Source of the DNA: Parapristionchus giblindavisi
Taxonomy: Eukaryota; Nematoda; Chromadorea; Rhabditida; Diplogasteridae
Assembly: GCA_943737045.1 (NCBI GenBank)
Contig: CALSFV010000001.1
Coordinates: 1,950,001 to 2,014,000, forward strand
Length of the DNA: 64,000 bases
Direction of reading: 5' to 3'
In this document: piece after piece, positions 36,988-48,100 of the stretch
How positions within the stretch are numbered: position 1 is the stretch's first letter
Layout of the letters: the number at the start of each line of letters is the position of its first letter
The notes under the pieces: generated by a model
Databases searched by the model: none
What the model saw: only the letters and a program-made list of their open reading frames with translations
Told to the model about the DNA's origin: nothing
Made by a program: the position numbers and the translations under genes

Positions 36988-37488
36988 ACCGAGTGTTAAG
37001 CGAAGATTGAGATACAATTCCGCGTGCCAAGTGTTGTTCAATTTTGTTTTCCCGATTTGTATTTCACGAAATTTTATTTACGTCACCACTCTCCTTCATA
37101 ATGTATTTAAAACAATCATAACGCATGATTGAAGATATTTTGGAGACATTTTCATTTTATTTCAACTTCAGGTGAATTTTTTTATATGTTAGCCTGTTGC
37201 TTGCAATAAAATGGGCGTGATCAGTGAACGTGTAGAAAATGCAACTACGCTTAAAATTTTTTTTTGTTGCTCAAAAAAAGTCTAGTTCGTCAAAACAGAT
37301 TGATCTGTTATCCTTTTTGGTACGATGAATCAAGATTTTGTAGAGTAAAATATGTAGAATAAAATTGTTTTCGTGCTCATGTTTCTCAGGGAATGGTCGA
37401 TCTCTGGATCTTCACTTTAATATTTCTTTTCCTAATTTCGATCTCGCTTCATTGAATATGCGAATGCAACAGGACTATAACCGTGAAC

Positions 37489-37757
37489 TAGAGTTGGCTA
37501 TTCGGGAACGATTGAGGGACCGCAATGGCCTCGCAACGATTACTTTATTAATACCCGTCTAATTTTTGTGATCGATCGTTCTTCTCTGTTCTCTTTACTT
37601 GGGGGAAGAAAAATGAGAGTACGAAGGAAAGTGAAGAGAATAGAGAAAAACAACCAATCGCAAAAAATAAGCCGGGTAGGAATAAAGTAGTCGTTGCGAT
37701 GCCATGCCATTGCAATGCTATTGCGGGCCCGCAACCGCTCCCGAATAGCCAACTCTA
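37489..37757. mobile_element. hAT-like MITE (269 bp), copy B
   Basis: Ends TAGAGTTGGCTATTCGGGA and its complement, flanked by the perfect 8-bp duplication CCGTGAAC (37481-37488 and 37758-37765), as hAT transposases make. Near both ends are GGACCGCAATGGC and GCCATTGCAATGC blocks. No coding capacity. Confidence 0.88.
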
Positions 37758-37765
37758 CCGTGAAC

Positions 37766-39135
37766 AATTAGAATTAGATTCAATTCATTTTAATTGTAAC
37801 TCATGGTCTTAGAAGAAAGTAACATGTACAACAAATAAGATACTAGTGGTCCGCCCGAAAGAACGGCTGTTGTGATCATTATCGTTTGTTCCTATAACTC
37901 AGGTAAACAGTCGAATGTATTTTGCAGCTAAGAGAAGTTAAAACGGTATGGAAAATGTACCAAAAATGCATTTTGCAGCCACAGCTTCGAAAAAGCTTCA
38001 AAAAGTTATTGAATTGCTATAGAATTGCTACTAAAAAGGTAAAAAGCTAGGAAACGCTAGGAAAAGCTAAGAAAAATGCATGCTAAATGTCTGCATTATT
38101 CATTTATTTTGACATCTGAAATGCATTTGAGTTAGCTGCAGAATGCATTCGACTGTTTGCCTGAGAATACTAACCAAATCCATTCTTCATTATTAGACGA
38201 ATGAATAACGAAGGGGGACATTTACGATAAGATTCTGCGATATGCCACAGTACACCAATTCTGCTCTGCAGCTCTCCCGATTTATTTTTTTCACTTTCAT
38301 CCTACATAAGTGCAACACATCCTCAATCAAAAATACTAAAATAATACATCGCAAGGGCGCTTATCAGCAAACTGCAACACCTTTTATACATTCGGCTTTT
38401 CTAAGTTCTTCGCTATTTGTACCGATTTAAGCACTTTTCTGCATGTCAATCTAAGTTAGAAAGGAGGATCGCTGCAGTGATTCTGTCCCCACACAGCCTT
38501 CAATTGTTGTCCCTATTTACCCGTGATTCCTTTTGTGCCCAATCTAAGCCTTGTGCAGGTGTAATGTAGAATAGAAACTAGATACTCCTAAAGTGATATA
38601 GTAATGTGAAGCATGCATCATTGTTTACAGGAAAAGCTAAAAGTACCCAATAAACGATTCATGAATCTGTTGACGGCCTTTTAATCTGTCTTTATCGAGT
38701 ACTGCTGTCATCTGTGATGAAGTTGAAGTTGAACATTGATTGGGGATGCACATTGACGTTGTTCAGTTGTGGCTTCATCTCATCGATTTTTGGGACAATT
38801 ATTTAAGGATAGGCATGAGATATTTTTGTTTCCTACTGAAGCAGTTGCTGATCAATTGATCACTGTATATGAGAGATGGGAACTTCATGGTAATTTAATG
38901 CTATTTCAATGTTATGATTTATCGTCTTTAATTAGTCAAGCAAAGTATTTTATCTCAAAAGTGATGAGAGAGACGGTTGCCTATTGATATACTTTATGCA
39001 TCCCTGAGGTCCGAAGACAGAAAAAAACGTGAAATGCATGTTAAATATCATACATACATCAAGTCATTAGCTACATAAGAGCTGTTATAATCAAGAGCCG
39101 GAAAAATGCAGGAGTGACTACATTAAAGACACATC
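37766..39135. other. About 1.4 kb with no gene recognised
   Basis: Region downstream of R5. A 72-codon plus-strand frame at 38769-38987 has no recognisable family or splice context. A local run of near-repeats AAAAGCT/AGGAAAAGCT occurs at 37980-38075. Confidence 0.45.
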
Positions 39136-41810
39136 TTATTGCACAGATCTCCAACTATCAGCGTATGCCTAAAAATATTGGTTGTTATGGGAATAATAAC
39201 AAAAGTTCCGGTACTTGAAAATACATATCCCGCTCTCGTGTTGAACTAAAATTGAGCTGCTGCCCAGTCAGCGATCTTATCGTAATGTTAGTATTAATCT
39301 TCATTGACGTGTTCGCTTGACCTTTATTAGATCCGCTGCAAGGAATTTTGATCAAATATAGGAAAGAAGGAACGGGACTAAGAAATGGGTTATGTTAAAA
39401 CCTTTTTTCAGAAAAAAAACATAATTATTCCAAAAACGATCCACACAGGAAATAGATCAAGAAGACACCACATAACAGCAAAAATCATTTAACTTCACCG
39501 AAATGTTTCTAATGTAACCTATCTGAACTGCCTATCCAGAGTTCACATAGGCTTGGCTCTTTAATAGAATAGAACTAAAATAGATATATTACCAAAATCT
39601 TCGGATAAACTCTGCCAATGACTTCCTCAATGCGGGATGAAGCATCAGCGCTATCAAAGTCGATCCGATCACCTGCAATTCGTGACAAATAATATGGGGA
39701 AAACAGTTAACATTCAATTTGTATTGTTAAATAAAATTGACAAATTTGTACACGTTTCTCCGATTCGCCTTGGCGATGGACATCATTCAGAAGATCTAAC
39801 AGATATTCCCTATTCCCCATCCCCAAGCGTTCATTTGTAGGAATAAATATTATATTATATTATAATATATTATTATACAAACCCTGGGTCCCATTAAGCT
39901 GTAGACGACCTGTGCATATACCAAAAAGTACTGAGGAGCTTGTTGTCGAATTATAAGGACGGCTGAGACGGCGTACAAAATATGGACAGCGTTCAATGTT
40001 GCCTGTAATATATATTTACAGAATTTTAATTTATAAAAGCTTTCTCTCTCTCTCGCTGATCTGTTCAAAATTGGCGAATGGATAAGAAAAAAGATAAAAA
40101 TCTCCTCATTTTTTACTCTTGTAATTTTTCATTTTTGAACATCAATAAGCTCCTACTCTAAAAACTCAACACTTGAAAACTGTTTCTGACTGCTCTGCAT
40201 TGCAGCACTACATCGAGGATTGTGCATGCGACCCGTTGAACGCATCATTTATTTCTGCCCCACATACATTTTCGAACCAGTTTGCCTTCTAATTACTTTT
40301 TGATGCAACAGAGTTTTTGTTCCATGATTTTTATTCATACAAAATCGAGTTCCGTTGCAGGGTGCACGTACAAAACTCGGTCGTGCTGTGATATACTAGC
40401 AATTAAGAGTTTTTAAGAGAAATATGTAAGAGTAATTTGAACGTGAATTTTACTCGATTGATTTGTGAAGACTACGAACACATATTCTTTTACTGTTACT
40501 ATTTCCCTGGAATGTCACCATACCTGATATGGTATATACCATTTGAGCATCTTCGCTGATCGTTGTGCTTCCATAATTTGGAATCTACTCGCTAGATTGT
40601 TGTTATTGGACAATCTATATCGATATTCCATAACTTGTGCGGTTTTGCGAGAATTATAGCGCATATAGATGAGAAAAATCTTGAAAGTTTGTGTATCTCG
40701 AATCGATTGTTTTACCATAGAACCGTATTTACCACAAAAATGAAGAGCGAATGAGCGATTACTCCTTTCAGATAAAGGGTCTTGCTGACGTATCCTAAAC
40801 GAAGGATTTGGTAAATGACACTTGTACTTATTGATGTATGATAAATTAAATTAAATTAAAAATTAAATTAAATTAAATTAAATTGTGCATAACATTGGTA
40901 AACCACTCGGTATTAGCAATAATTGAATTCACAAAACCTTTCATCATTACTGCTGTGTAAATCAGAACCAATAAATATAGAGAGACTATTGCGAGGGCGC
41001 ATGTTCGTGGGGATTTATTACTGCTCTGAAAGGTGTGCGATTTTGGTTTTGAAAAAATCGATATTATACATAGTGTTTTAAAGATCGGAACAATATTCTC
41101 ACCTCATCATAGGTTCGGTATGACCATAACGCGTACATTCGTTCAATTAAAATGAACAAGAGAATCGATATACCTACGACCCAACCTGCATTTATTTCAA
41201 TGACGAGATAATTGACGTGTTATTTTAAGTTATGTTAAGCTAAGCTAAGTTAAGTCAACTACGGTTATAGCTAACTTTACTTAAGTTAACTAGTATTCTA
41301 GTTTGATTAACTTACTGCTGTATTTCAATAGGATTAGGTAAGGACTCTCGTCGAGAAGTCCAGACACATTCAGCATATCCAAGATGCGAAGGAACATGAG
41401 GAAAATGTCGTTCACAAGCGAACTCATAAACAAAAGTCGAAGATTTGCATGTAAAATCTGCAAATATGAATAGAGCTTCAATAAAATATTCTTCACTGTT
41501 CTCTCGTTTGCACTTGCGAAATATTGAGCTTGGGTATTAATTCAAATAAACAACTTTTTATGAACTAACCTTAGATTTGTGGAGTATTTCGTATTAAATC
41601 AACGAAACAATTTTTTTATAAACTAACCTTAGATTTGTATAGTATTCGGAGGTATACTGATCCAATAGCACAAGTAATGAATAGAAATAAAGCTTCAATA
41701 ATCCTCATCGATATTACAACATCCCTGCAGCATGAAACCTCAAAATGCCAGTCGGTCGCGCCGATCGCCAGATTGCGACTCCATTTAGCGTGCATTTGAT
41801 CGATAGACAT
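39136..41810 (-). CDS. R5: seven-transmembrane chemoreceptor, Sre-like, complete
   Basis: Ten exons: 41628-41810, 41316-41457, 41103-41185, 40938-41025, 40733-40794, 40524-40679, 39883-40002, 39593-39672, 39215-39335, 39136-39168; 355 residues. Marks: MSIDQMHAKW start, SCCRDVV, ILHANLRLLFMSS, IERMYALWSYRTYDE, SPRTCALAI, SNNNNLASRFQIMEAQRSAK, SLMGPR, LHPALRKSL, LNFSSTRERDMYFQ, last exon AYADSWRSVQ. A TTTCAG acceptor lies 7 bp before the ATG. It is the most compact gene, with no large element in any intron, though intron 4 has an AAATT microsatellite. Intron 1 contains a second, 28-bp copy of the exon 1 end with its donor (near 41566-41594). R7 is a relic of a close relative. Confidence 0.88.
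40824..40884 (-). repeat. AAATT microsatellite with dispersed-repeat end
   Basis: TTGATGTATGATAAATT followed by about eight AAATT units, in R5 intron 4. The same unit plus ATCATACATCAA junction occurs at 42940-43060 and 47705-47820, so this is the end of a dispersed repeat with a variable pentamer tail. Confidence 0.65.
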
Positions 41811-41819
41811 ACCAAGGCT

Positions 41820-44785
41820 GAAATGTGCATGACATATGCGATTTTGAAACAAATATTACGCAAGTTAGGGCAAAAACAAGCGATACTTTTATGTCGATGA
41901 AGTGAGACACTTAACTAGACTAATTCAGTTGATAAATAAGTTAACAACACCGAATAAGTTTGTGAGCAAAACAGAAATAATATCTGTGATATTTCTAAAT
42001 CGGCGAGTAAAAGAGAACTCTAGAAGAATAAATTTTGTTCATAAAATGAGAACGAATAAAGTAATGTCTGAACTACAGCAGGCTAATACGATCATAATGT
42101 CTATGCTAAATCACAGAACAATATATTTTTTCTATAATTTGAATTACGATTTATGCGATGCGATAAATGTCATATATCAGAAATTAGCTTGTGGGAACTG
42201 GGATCAAATTTTCACTGAATCCTATGAGAGAGAAGCGTAATAAATATAAAATGAAAATGTACAATTATAACGCTAGTAAAGAGCAATAGACAATTTAAGA
42301 CGACATTGACTATACATTATAAAAAAGGGCACAATACAAGACTACAATTGAAAGTTAGTACAAGATCTCTTGTCAGAACAAAGGTCACTTCTTCTGTAGA
42401 GCATCACACGTTATTGAGTGACATACATGACAAGGTCAGAAATATTTGGGAGGGACGAACAATTCATAGTTTTGAATATGTAGATTGAATAGATGTCAGA
42501 AATAGCCTATTGACCGTCTACAATACACTTGTTTATTTGGTACTGAGTAGCCATGCACAGCCATAATGAATTTCCGTTTAGAGGAGGAAAGGGCGGGGGA
42601 AGGAGTTCGATAGAATACTTCTGCTTTTTACCAGCCAGTAGCAACGCAATTATGCATGTACATTTTGTACGGAAAATGTGTGCATCTCAAGTATAAATAA
42701 ATTCAATCGATTTTTCATTATTTAGGGGATATTCAGAATTTGAGGAAAATTTAAGAGGAACTTCACTGTTTTCGTTGCAGTGACATCTTTTCCAGTTAAA
42801 ACGAGATTCGGCAAGCGAAAAAATTTAATACTACAATTCTGAATATGCGTTGGGGTAATAGATGAAAGTACAATTATGACGTTAAAAAAAGAATAGTCAC
42901 AATGTTTTCTTATATTTGTTGGTCCAGTAGGGGAAGGTAAATAATTTAATTTAATTTAAATTTAATTTATCATACATCAAAAAGGTGCGACAACATTTGA
43001 AGAACATGTAAATGAGAGAATGTGGGGCAAAACGATAGGGGTGGATAAGGGGGATAGAGGGGAAGTGCAGCTCTTAAATAGAATGAATGTATCAAAGATC
43101 AAACAAATATTGCAAAGACATTTTAATTGGCATTCATCTGCGACATTGATTTGACTATACTAATATTTGAAAAATTGTCGAATTCGGAGAACATCGAATT
43201 AGGATATTATAGGAAGCTAATATGGCTATCGAGACAGAAGGGGTGATAGATACGCAAAATATTGACACCGTATATGAGCACAGCGTAATCAACCTAAACC
43301 CACCTAAATGACAAAGAAAAAATAGCGCTGACGAGAAATGTTAAGACTTGTATAGCGGATCTTTGCCACCATCTCAATTATGCATACTTATGATAAAATA
43401 TATCAATTAAGCACACTAATGATGAAATATATATTTAGAAAAGATATTATGCAAGGAATCATGATGAATACGAAAATTCGAATGCGTTTATCCATATTCG
43501 AAAAAAAAATAAATTTAGGAAAAGGTAGATCAGACGATATAGTTGCTTTACTAGTATCTCCTGTGACATTTTCTCCATTTTGGATGAGAATAAGGATGTC
43601 ATTGAAATTCGTCGTTATTTCCTTTGTACGATTATTCAACACTCTGCAACACTCTTGATAAATGAGTTTAAATGCAATGAACTCTGCGTCTCATAAAAAT
43701 TTTAGATGACTTGTATGCGATGAAGTATTGAGGAATTTGACAGCGGATGAGTAGTGTATCTGTGACGAGACACAACTCGTAAGCGAAATTCATAATTGCT
43801 CGGAAATGACACAATCAGAATTATATGTATTACAAAACTTGTTGTGCACTTGCATTGGAAAAAGTTGTAAGGAGACTACAAGGCTAAAATCAAAGTGTAC
43901 AGACTTTTATATGAGGTCGACATGGCTGTCTATGATGTCAAGTGAAAATAGAAGCATATTTATAGTCTCTCATATCATAAGTAGCAACCACAAAAAATAC
44001 AAAAGGCGCACACTTGATACAGTGTGTGCGAATTCAACTTTTTGGCAGATCTTTGGACCATCGATGCACCTTTACGGATAAATGTGCAGGTGAAAACTTG
44101 CTGTACGTAGATCATGCAGCTAGATTCTTCCAAAATGTCGTACTACTGGATATATGAACGCGATAAAAAAGACAAACTCAACATATCCGACCTTTCCTTT
44201 GGTTTTTTTTCATCTAAAAAGCATACATTTCGATAATAAAAAAGAGATTGTTGTTGTACTCAAGCGTAATCTCTGAATCGTCATAGTACGCGCACTCTCG
44301 CCAAACGCCGCCTCTAAATCAAAACTTGTTGCGATCTTTCTTCAGTGCACTTCAGGTGCGAACAATATCATGAGAACAAAATGCTATAGACTTTTATTTA
44401 TAGACAATTTTTATGAAGCATAATCAGACCAGACCAAATTGACCAGTTTGAAGGTAAAGTGGGAAATGTGAAAGGAAAAAAAGTGAACACTTTAACATTG
44501 TTATATTCAACAAAAGCAAAACGTGGAATCGTGGTCGAACAACAGATTACTGTCTCTTCATTCTCACAATCAGTGCAATGCACCACTATGAGTGGTAGTA
44601 GATTCCACGAGAACCGAAATGTGATCTAGGCTGTAAAACAATTATCAGAAGATAATCCAGTACATTTGCTCCTTAAAGAAGGGGGGGGGGGGGCGGGAAT
44701 TTAGGGGTTCACTATTGTCATGGCAAACGTGGGAGGTAGGAACTTGCATTATATACTCTATAAGAATTGAGAAATCGAGCGCATA
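41820..44785. other. About 3 kb upstream of R5 with no gene recognised
   Basis: AT-rich, with many short frames on both strands, for example plus 41902-42240, 43380-43658 and 43806-44081, without recognisable domains or consistent splice signals. The first 150 bp resemble the region upstream of relic R7. A dispersed repeat with an AATTT tail lies at 42940-43060. Confidence 0.5.
42940..43060 (+). repeat. Dispersed repeat with AATTT tail, copy 2
   Basis: TTTAATTTATCATACATCAA then AAGGTGCGACAACATTTGAA and a purine-rich stretch with TGTGGGG; it matches 47705-47820 and, inverted, the end at 40824-40884. Confidence 0.65.
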
Positions 44786-44940
44786 GAGCGTCTAGCTCAG
44801 TGGTTAGTAGTCGGCGCTTGTAACCGCGCCACGCGGGTTCGATTCCCCTTTGCAATTTTTTTTGGATACAGGGAGATGAGATCTATAGTTCTGCCTGGCC
44901 AGTTTAGCCACGAAAAAACTCGTGGGTCCCCTTCTTTAAT
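44786..44940 (+). repeat. tRNA-derived SINE-like repeat with intact-looking head
   Basis: Head AGCGTCTAGCTCAGTGGTTA with A box, GTTCGATTCCC B box at about 44838-44848, and CTTGTAAC in the anticodon position (Thr-like if read as CTTGTAA). The anticodon stem only closes with an 8-base loop and the acceptor stem does not pair well, so a working tRNA is unlikely. A T-run follows, then the body segment shared with 28008-28240. Confidence 0.6.
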
Positions 44941-44966
44941 TCTCGGAAATGAAGCAAGTCAATATT

Positions 44967-45113
44967 CAGTGGCCGTATGCAAGAACAACGGGAAATCCGT
45001 TTTCCGGGAAAATGTGACGTCATTAGCGTAGGCGGAGGATCTTTGGAAAACGCCTCCGCCTACGCTAATGACGTCACATTTTCCCGGAAAACTGTTCTTG
45101 CATACGGTCACTG
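44967..45113. mobile_element. 147-bp hairpin MITE with CRE palindromes, copy B
   Basis: Ends CAGTGGCCGTATGCAAGAAC and complement; nearly perfect hairpin containing TTTTCCGGGAAAATG, two TGACGTCA palindromes (45015-45022, 45069-45076) and GCGTAGGCGGAGG. It lies 85 bp downstream of the R6 stop codon. Confidence 0.82.
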
Positions 45114-45197
45114 GGCACAGCGCACAATTGCAATACGATCTCACCTTGGGTAAAGCTTATTAATTTTTGCCGTCGCCTTGATAATGTTAATTCTTCG

Positions 45198-48100
45198 TTA
45201 TTTTCGCTCCACAGTACGCCAACTGTCAGCGTAAGCCTGTCAATTTTTATTTTAAAAATCATTTTTTTAAAATTATTTCGTACCTGAAAATAGATATCCC
45301 GTTGTTGCGTCGATTCAAAATTTAGTTGAGTTCCGGTCACAGATCGAACTTGAATAGTGAGGTTGGCATCGCTATTCGATTCGGGTTTCCTTCTCCTGCA
45401 ACGAATTTTTAATACGAATATTATTACATTTCTATGTACATTTCTATTTCTATAGCTATCGTTGTTCTAATGCCCTGAGAGAGCATTCCAAATTTTATCC
45501 CATTTCGATCAGTACAATAAAAGATGAACAATGCAAATGTAAAGTCTTCTTGATCCCTATTGTACGTCATATTGTTCTCGTAGTTCCATGCTTCCTTCGC
45601 ACACTCAGACTGTTCATGTCACCCTGTATCCAAAGTGATTTTGTGCCGAAATAAATGACTGTATCATATTCTAGCTCTCCGCAATTTTAGGTGGGCCAAT
45701 AATTTGCTCGAACATTTTTGGGTGCCTAAAATTTGGCTACCAGACAAGCTCCACTTTTAAGTTGGGTCAATAATTTGGTGGTTGAGCCAATAATTTGGTT
45801 CGAAGTGGGGCTGTTATTTTAGTCTAAAATTTTAGCCCCACTTCGAACCAAATTATTCGCTCAACCACCAAATTATTGACTCAACTTTAAAAGTGGGGCT
45901 TGTCTGGTAGCCAAATTTTACAGTCAACTTTTACGATCCACCAAATTATTGGCCCCACTTTGACCAAATTATTGGCACCCCTAAAATTGAGGAGCTTGTG
46001 TACCACCGCCCATGTGCAAACTTGTAATGCCTACTATACAATGCTGCATGCATGACATGTTACGGTACCAGAATCTTGAAAGAATCAGGGCGACCGACTT
46101 CCGCAATGCCGGGTGTAAGTTGAGTGCTATCAGCATCGATCCCATAACCTGCAAGTATATCATTTATGCAATATAATAGAAAATCAATTACATTTGTTTT
46201 TTTTTACCCGAAACATCATATTTATCTAGAATGAAAAAAAGGATTATTATAATAATGTGTCCTTCAAAAGCTGCGAAAGGAAACGAAAAAGATGAGGGTT
46301 CTTAAAACGAGTTTTCTCTGAATTTCTTTTCTTTTCGCAATTTTTGAACAAAACATTAGAGAGGGAGAAAAACTTACCCTGGGTCCCATGAAAGTGTATA
46401 AGGCCTGTAGGTATACGATGAAGTATTGAGGATAATTATGGTGAATTATTAAAGCCCCGACGAGGCCATAGAAGACGTTAGTTACATTCATAATGGTCTT
46501 AACGAAAAATTAAAGATTTTTCAGGTCTCAACTTAAGAATGATCCGGCAATACATAGGCTATAGCCGCTCATAAATGTAATTCACTACATCTTGGTAGAG
46601 CAAATATTAGGAAGATATACACCATCGGATCACTAAACTTGGCTCAAAAGGATCTGATTAAGGACCTGGGTTTCACTATTCAGAAATCTTTAACCTTTAC
46701 CGATCATTGTAAAAATATTGCCATGAAAGGTAAAAGAGCATGCCATATTATTTTACGAGCACTGAAGACCAAAAATATAGATGTCCTCCTTAAGGCATAT
46801 ACGATATATATCAGACCAATCCTTGAAAGTGCATCAACAGTATTTAATTCATTCAAGAAGCACGACAAAATAGTCATCGAGAGAGTCCAGAATTATTTCA
46901 CAAGAAGGCTATTTATGCGCTGTTACAGCCATACCTGGGATACAGTGCCTGGTAGCGCACTGCGAAACACCCAATTGGGTCTTAGAGAAGCGCAGAGAGC
47001 ACATAGATTTGAGGACAGCCATGAACCTACTTAGAGGGAAATATAAAATCTCCAATAAAATATCCCACTATTTTCGCCCTTATACCACACGAAACAGACT
47101 CAACTTTAACAACCCCGGATCCAGATATAATTATAGACATTACAGCTTCTTTCCTAGAGCGGCAAGATTTTGGCACAACCTGGCAATCAAATAGAGTTTC
47201 CCTGACAAATTATGTTTCGTCTCTATTATTCCAAAGATTCGCCCAGTATTCTATTCTTTAACCCGTGAGCAATTCATTATTTTTAGCATTATCATCTTCA
47301 TTATTGATTTTCGTTTCTTCTTCTTTCATCGCACGTTTCATTGTTTATTCATGAATACGTATAAATATTATTACATTATATAACGAGCTTGCTTTTCTAG
47401 TTAACGGGTTTATATATTAATCGTTATATTAGAAAAGTAAGTTCAATGTGCAACTTTTAACGAATAACTAAACTGATTCAGATACACACTATGTTCATAC
47501 CTGGTAAGGTATGTACCATTTCAGCATCTTGGCCGATCTTTGAGCCTCAATCAATTGGAATCTAATCGCGAGATTATTGCTGCGAAACAATCGATCTCGA
47601 TATTCCATTACTTGAGTGGTTTTCTTCGAGGTGTAGCGCAAGTAGACCAGAAAAATCTGTTAAAAATATTATTCAATCAAACCTTTAGTGGTCAAGAAAA
47701 AGTTATGTGGTTTAATTTAATTCAATTTATCATACATCAATAAGATGCGACAACATTTGAAATAACAGATAAATAAGAGCTTGTGGGGTATAGAGAGAAA
47801 AAAGAGAGGGGGTATGTGCGTTTGTTGACCACTCATCTGTACGTATCTTTACGAACTGGAGATGCCTGATATTTGCCCTGTTTCAGTTTTTCACGACTTT
47901 GCTATGTTAGATTTTCCCTGCGCTTTGAATGCGTCTTTCCAGTCCCTCATAGATTCAGAGAGATTCATGCATACGGGGTCCGAAAAGTCAACCAACTCAC
48001 TGTAATTATTTTGAAGGGCTACCAAGAGCGTGTTATTAATCAATATTTAAATTATAAGTTTTAACGAACGATCACTTTCGATCACACTTACGACAATTGT

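Noticed and set aside
38769..38987. 72-codon plus-strand frame
   Set aside because: No recognisable family, no neighbouring exons in phase, and AT-rich surroundings; indistinguishable from chance.
43380..44081. Plus-strand frames of 92 and 91 codons upstream of R5
   Set aside because: Low-complexity hydrophobic/basic composition typical of AT-rich noise and no splice-compatible partners.
44786..44860. Functional tRNA-Thr(UGU) gene
   Set aside because: The anticodon stem closes only with an 8-base loop, the acceptor stem does not pair, and the sequence continues into a body shared with another SINE-like repeat.
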